This document shows, in pieces, positions 31,356 through 34,655 of a DNA stretch of 34,655 bases (its first letter is position 1; each line of letters begins with the position of its first letter). The position numbers were made by a program, and so were the translations under genes. The stretch lies in the NCBI GenBank assembly GCA_964409635.1, contig CAYPEL010000008.1, positions 1 to 34,655 of the forward strand. The letters are read 5' to 3'. The notes under the pieces were generated by a model that made no database searches, was not told the origin of the DNA, and saw only the letters and a list, made by a program, of their open reading frames with translations. The DNA comes from CAYPEL01 sp964409635. GTDB lineage: Bacteria > Pseudomonadota > Gammaproteobacteria > DSM-19610.

Positions 31356-32788
31356 TCATCAAAGCTTCTGAATTTGGTTTACTCGCCCCGGAAATTTTTG
31401 TCCTGTGTATGGCGTGCCTCATTCTTGTGTTGGATCTGTTCTTATCTGATCGTGAACGCTTTATTACTTATTGGCTGACACAACTCACGCTGGTTGGTGT
31501 GGCAGTGATCACCCTGAGCATCAGTAATGGACAGACCGAGACGGCTTTTTTCGGTACTTTTATTACTGACCCGATGAGTGTTGTACTCAAGGTATTCATC
31601 TATTTAGTCACTGCGATCGCATTTTTATACTCGCGTTATTACCTGGAGTTGCGTGGTCTTTTCAAAGGCGAATATTACGTGCTTGGGCTGTTCGGCATGC
31701 TGGGCATGATGATCATGGTCTCGGCACATAATCTGTTAACCTTGTATCTGGGCTTGGAGCTATTATCCTTGTGCCTGTACGCGATGGTCGCGTTTAACCG
31801 CGATACCTATGCCTGCTCCGAAGCGGCCATGAAATATTTCGTGTTGGGTGCATTGGCCTCAGGCATGTTGCTCTACGGCATGTCCATGCTCTACGGCGTG
31901 ACCGGTTCGCTGAACATTGCCGAGATTGCAGCTTACATCGAACAACAGAGTGAACGCTCAATCGCATTGGTATTTGCGTTGGTGTTTATCGTCGTCGGGC
32001 TTGCATTCAAGCTCGGTGCAGTGCCGTTCCACATGTGGGTGCCTGATGTTTATCAGGGTGCACCGACGCCGGTTACCTTATATATCGGCAGCGCCCCGAA
32101 GATAGCCGCGTTTGCGATGGTGATGCGCATTCTGACAGATTCCATGGGGGCAATGGTGGCTGACTGGCAAGGCATGCTGGTGATACTTGCTGTGCTGTCA
32201 CTGGCTATCGGCAATGTAGTGGCGATAGCACAAACTAATCTTAAGCGTATGCTGGCGTATTCAACGATATCTCATGTTGGCTTTCTGCTGCTCGGTATTC
32301 TGGCAGGGACAAACGAAGGTTACGCAGCCTCCATGTTCTACATCATTACTTATTCACTAATGGCAACCGGTGCATTTGGCATGATTATCCTGCTAAGCAG
32401 GGCAGGGTTTGAAGCCGATGAAATCGATGATTTCAAAGGCCTCAATCAACGCCATCCCTGGTTTGCCTTTATCATGCTGATACTCATGTTCTCTATGGCC
32501 GGCGTGCCACCAACAGTCGGCTTTTATGCCAAGCTAAGCGTGTTGCAGGCGATTGTGCATATCGACATGGTCTGGCTGGCGGCTATTGCCGTTTTCTTCT
32601 CAGTGATAGGCGCCTTCTATTACATACGCATTATCAAGGTGATGTACTTTGATGATGCAGAAGACAACCAGCCATTGGCCGCACAATTTGACCTACGTTT
32701 CGGGCTCACGCTGAATGGCCTCGCCGTGCTGCTTTTGGGCCTGTTCCCGGGGAGTTTAATGGCGCTGTGTATATCAGCACTTGCCTGA
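31352..32788 (+). CDS. nuoN: NADH-quinone oxidoreductase subunit N
   Basis: 478 residues, third antiporter-like subunit with about 14 helices. Key motifs are LYLGLELLSLCLYAMVAF (Glu), FKLGAVPFHMWVPDVYQGAP (Lys) and TNLKRMLAYSTISHVGFLLL. The C-terminus is intact (LAVLLLGLFPGSLMALC). It is the last gene of the nuo operon. A short CAGCC/GGCTG stem at 32789-32805 follows, without a T-run, so I cannot identify a firm terminator. The 261-bp gap after it contains only the tRNA promoter as far as I can tell. Confidence 0.96.
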   Translation: MIIKASEFGLLAPEIFVLCMACLILVLDLFLSDRERFITYWLTQLTLVGVAVITLSISNGQTETAFFGTFITDPMSVVLKVFIYLVTAIAFLYSRYYLELRGLFKGEYYVLGLFGMLGMMIMVSAHNLLTLYLGLELLSLCLYAMVAFNRDTYACSEAAMKYFVLGALASGMLLYGMSMLYGVTGSLNIAEIAAYIEQQSERSIALVFALVFIVVGLAFKLGAVPFHMWVPDVYQGAPTPVTLYIGSAPKIAAFAMVMRILTDSMGAMVADWQGMLVILAVLSLAIGNVVAIAQTNLKRMLAYSTISHVGFLLLGILAGTNEGYAASMFYIITYSLMATGAFGMIILLSRAGFEADEIDDFKGLNQRHPWFAFIMLILMFSMAGVPPTVGFYAKLSVLQAIVHIDMVWLAAIAVFFSVIGAFYYIRIIKVMYFDDAEDNQPLAAQFDLRFGLTLNGLAVLLLGLFPGSLMALCISALA

Positions 32789-33009
32789 CAGCCCCATTAC
32801 GGCTGGCGTGGAGCAACGAAAATCATAGGGAACCGGCAATCCCAGGACGGGGGAATTTGTGCCGTGACATGCAGCGTATTTCTTGTGGTTACATTACCAG
32901 GATTTATCTACTGCAACGAATTCAGGCATCATATGGAACGAGCAAAGCGCTGCTCGCACTAGAAATACGGGTAAACCCCAGATTTCGATTGTTAAATCCT
33001 GATTTGGTC

Positions 33010-33038
33010 TTGCGGAAACAGAAGTCAGCCATTAGAAT
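33010..33038 (+). promoter_or_regulatory. Promoter of the initiator tRNA gene
   Basis: TTGCGG (33010-33015) and TAGAAT (33033-33038, 5/6) have a 17-bp spacer. A GC-rich discriminator (GCTGCCTCC) follows, as expected for stringently controlled stable-RNA promoters, and the tRNA starts 12 nt after the -10. Confidence 0.65.
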
Positions 33039-33049
33039 GCTGCCTCCGG

Positions 33050-34034
<985 letters not shown>

Positions 34035-34036
<2 letters not shown>

Positions 34037-34655
34037 TCAAGAGAGTTGTCGCCTAAAGTTTAAAGTTATGCCGCCTTTTTTTCCTCAGTTTCAGATTGTT
34101 TCTTTTCCGGGTTAAGGTAAACCTCTCCTACAGGTTCCCAGTTTCTTATATCACCACTCCAGCGTTCTGGATGGTTTGATCTTGCTTGTTCATATACCTG
34201 CTTGCGTTGAGCCAATATTTCTACGTCCAGCCCCCTGTGGCGCTGTTCAGGTGTGACGAAGTTTATCGCGCTATGCAGGTGTTCATGATTGTACCAATCG
34301 ACAAACCTCTGCACCCAGGTACGTGCTGCCAGCAGATCAAAAAAAGGCCGATCAGGGTATTCCGGACTGTATTTGAGCGTGCGGAATAATGATTCTGAAT
34401 AGGGGTTGTCATTGCTCACCGATGGGCGGCTAAACGAGGGGATAACACCCAGTTCCTGTAACGTTGCTAACAGGGTCGCGCCTTTCATCGGGCTGCCGTT
34501 ATCCGAATGCAGTATTGCCTGGTCAGGCAAAATGCCTTCACGCTGACAGATATCTGTCATAAGCTCACCGGCCAATGCGCTGGATTCTTCCTCATACACT
34601 TGCCAGCCAACGATTTTACGGCTGTAGATATCCATCACCAGGTAAAGGTACAGGA
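34035..34655 (-). mobile_element. IS3-family insertion sequence, partial (right part beyond window)
   Basis: The end nearest the recombinase is inferred at TGTCAAGAGAGTTGTCGCC (from 34035), because the recombinase frame is cleanly interrupted there and IS3-family ends begin with TG. The transposase lies inside, pointing toward this end. The other end, the orfA gene and any target duplication are outside the window. Confidence 0.75.
34066..34655 (-). CDS. IS3-family transposase OrfB, N-terminus beyond window
   Basis: About 196 codons, open to the window edge. This is the retroviral-type integrase core with the DDE triad: Asp in LVMDIYSRKIVGW, Asp in LHSDNGSPMKG, and Glu in NPYSESLFRTLKY, with exactly 35 residues between the last two (D(35)E). 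The C-terminal pattern FVDWYNHEHLHSAINFVTP and ILAQRKQVYEQA is typical of IS3-group OrfB. It catalyses excision as a circle and insertion. The tail ends in Lys/Glu-rich residues. All catalytic residues visible here are intact, so it may be active if the rest is complete. Confidence 0.92.
   Translation of the reverse strand, partial: LYLYLVMDIYSRKIVGWQVYEEESSALAGELMTDICQREGILPDQAILHSDNGSPMKGATLLATLQELGVIPSFSRPSVSNDNPYSESLFRTLKYSPEYPDRPFFDLLAARTWVQRFVDWYNHEHLHSAINFVTPEQRHRGLDVEILAQRKQVYEQARSNHPERWSGDIRNWEPVGEVYLNPEKKQSETEEKKAA

Overview
The window is a chromosomal segment of a gammaproteobacterium. Two things point there: the gene order carA-carB-greA, yhbY/rlmE-ftsH-folP-glmM-tpiA-secG-tRNA-Leu, and proteins that closely match E. 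coli and Pseudomonas counterparts (a 1073-residue CarB, a GreA of about 158 residues, FtsH with the same TTG start context). Base composition is moderate. I cannot name a genus.

Layout. 1-4649: pyrimidine/arginine precursor synthesis (carA without its 5' end, carB) and the transcript-cleavage factor greA. A strong 32-bp-arm hairpin lies between carA and carB. 4708-10041: a less conserved stretch with a DUF4149-type membrane protein, a lipoprotein built from 23-residue repeats plus a peptidoglycan-binding domain, a DUF3465-type protein, a small coiled-coil protein, a HerA/YjgR-type ATPase, a REP-like palindrome, an Ala/Asp-rich lipoprotein and a DUF4332-type helix-hairpin-helix protein. 10261-17659: the ribosome/cell-envelope housekeeping block, with yhbY divergent from rlmE, then ftsH, folP, glmM, an unknown membrane-anchored protein, tpiA, secG and tRNA-Leu(GAG).

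17888-32788: a complete 14-gene nuoA-N operon for the proton-pumping NADH:quinone oxidoreductase (complex I), with nuoC and nuoD as separate genes and a sigma70-like promoter in front. It lies between tRNA-Leu and an initiator tRNA-fMet. The only large break in the operon is a 245-bp nested inverted-repeat element between nuoI and nuoJ. 33050-34655: the initiator tRNA with its own promoter and a terminator, then accessory DNA. A large serine recombinase remnant runs antisense into the tRNA and takes its last residues from it. Its 5' part is cut by an IS3-family element that continues past the window edge.

Most of the window is well-understood core metabolism, and I see no convincing undescribed multi-gene system. 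The most notable features are the recombinase/tRNA-fMet overlap, the two large inverted-repeat insertions inside the car and nuo operons, and the periodic repeat lipoprotein.
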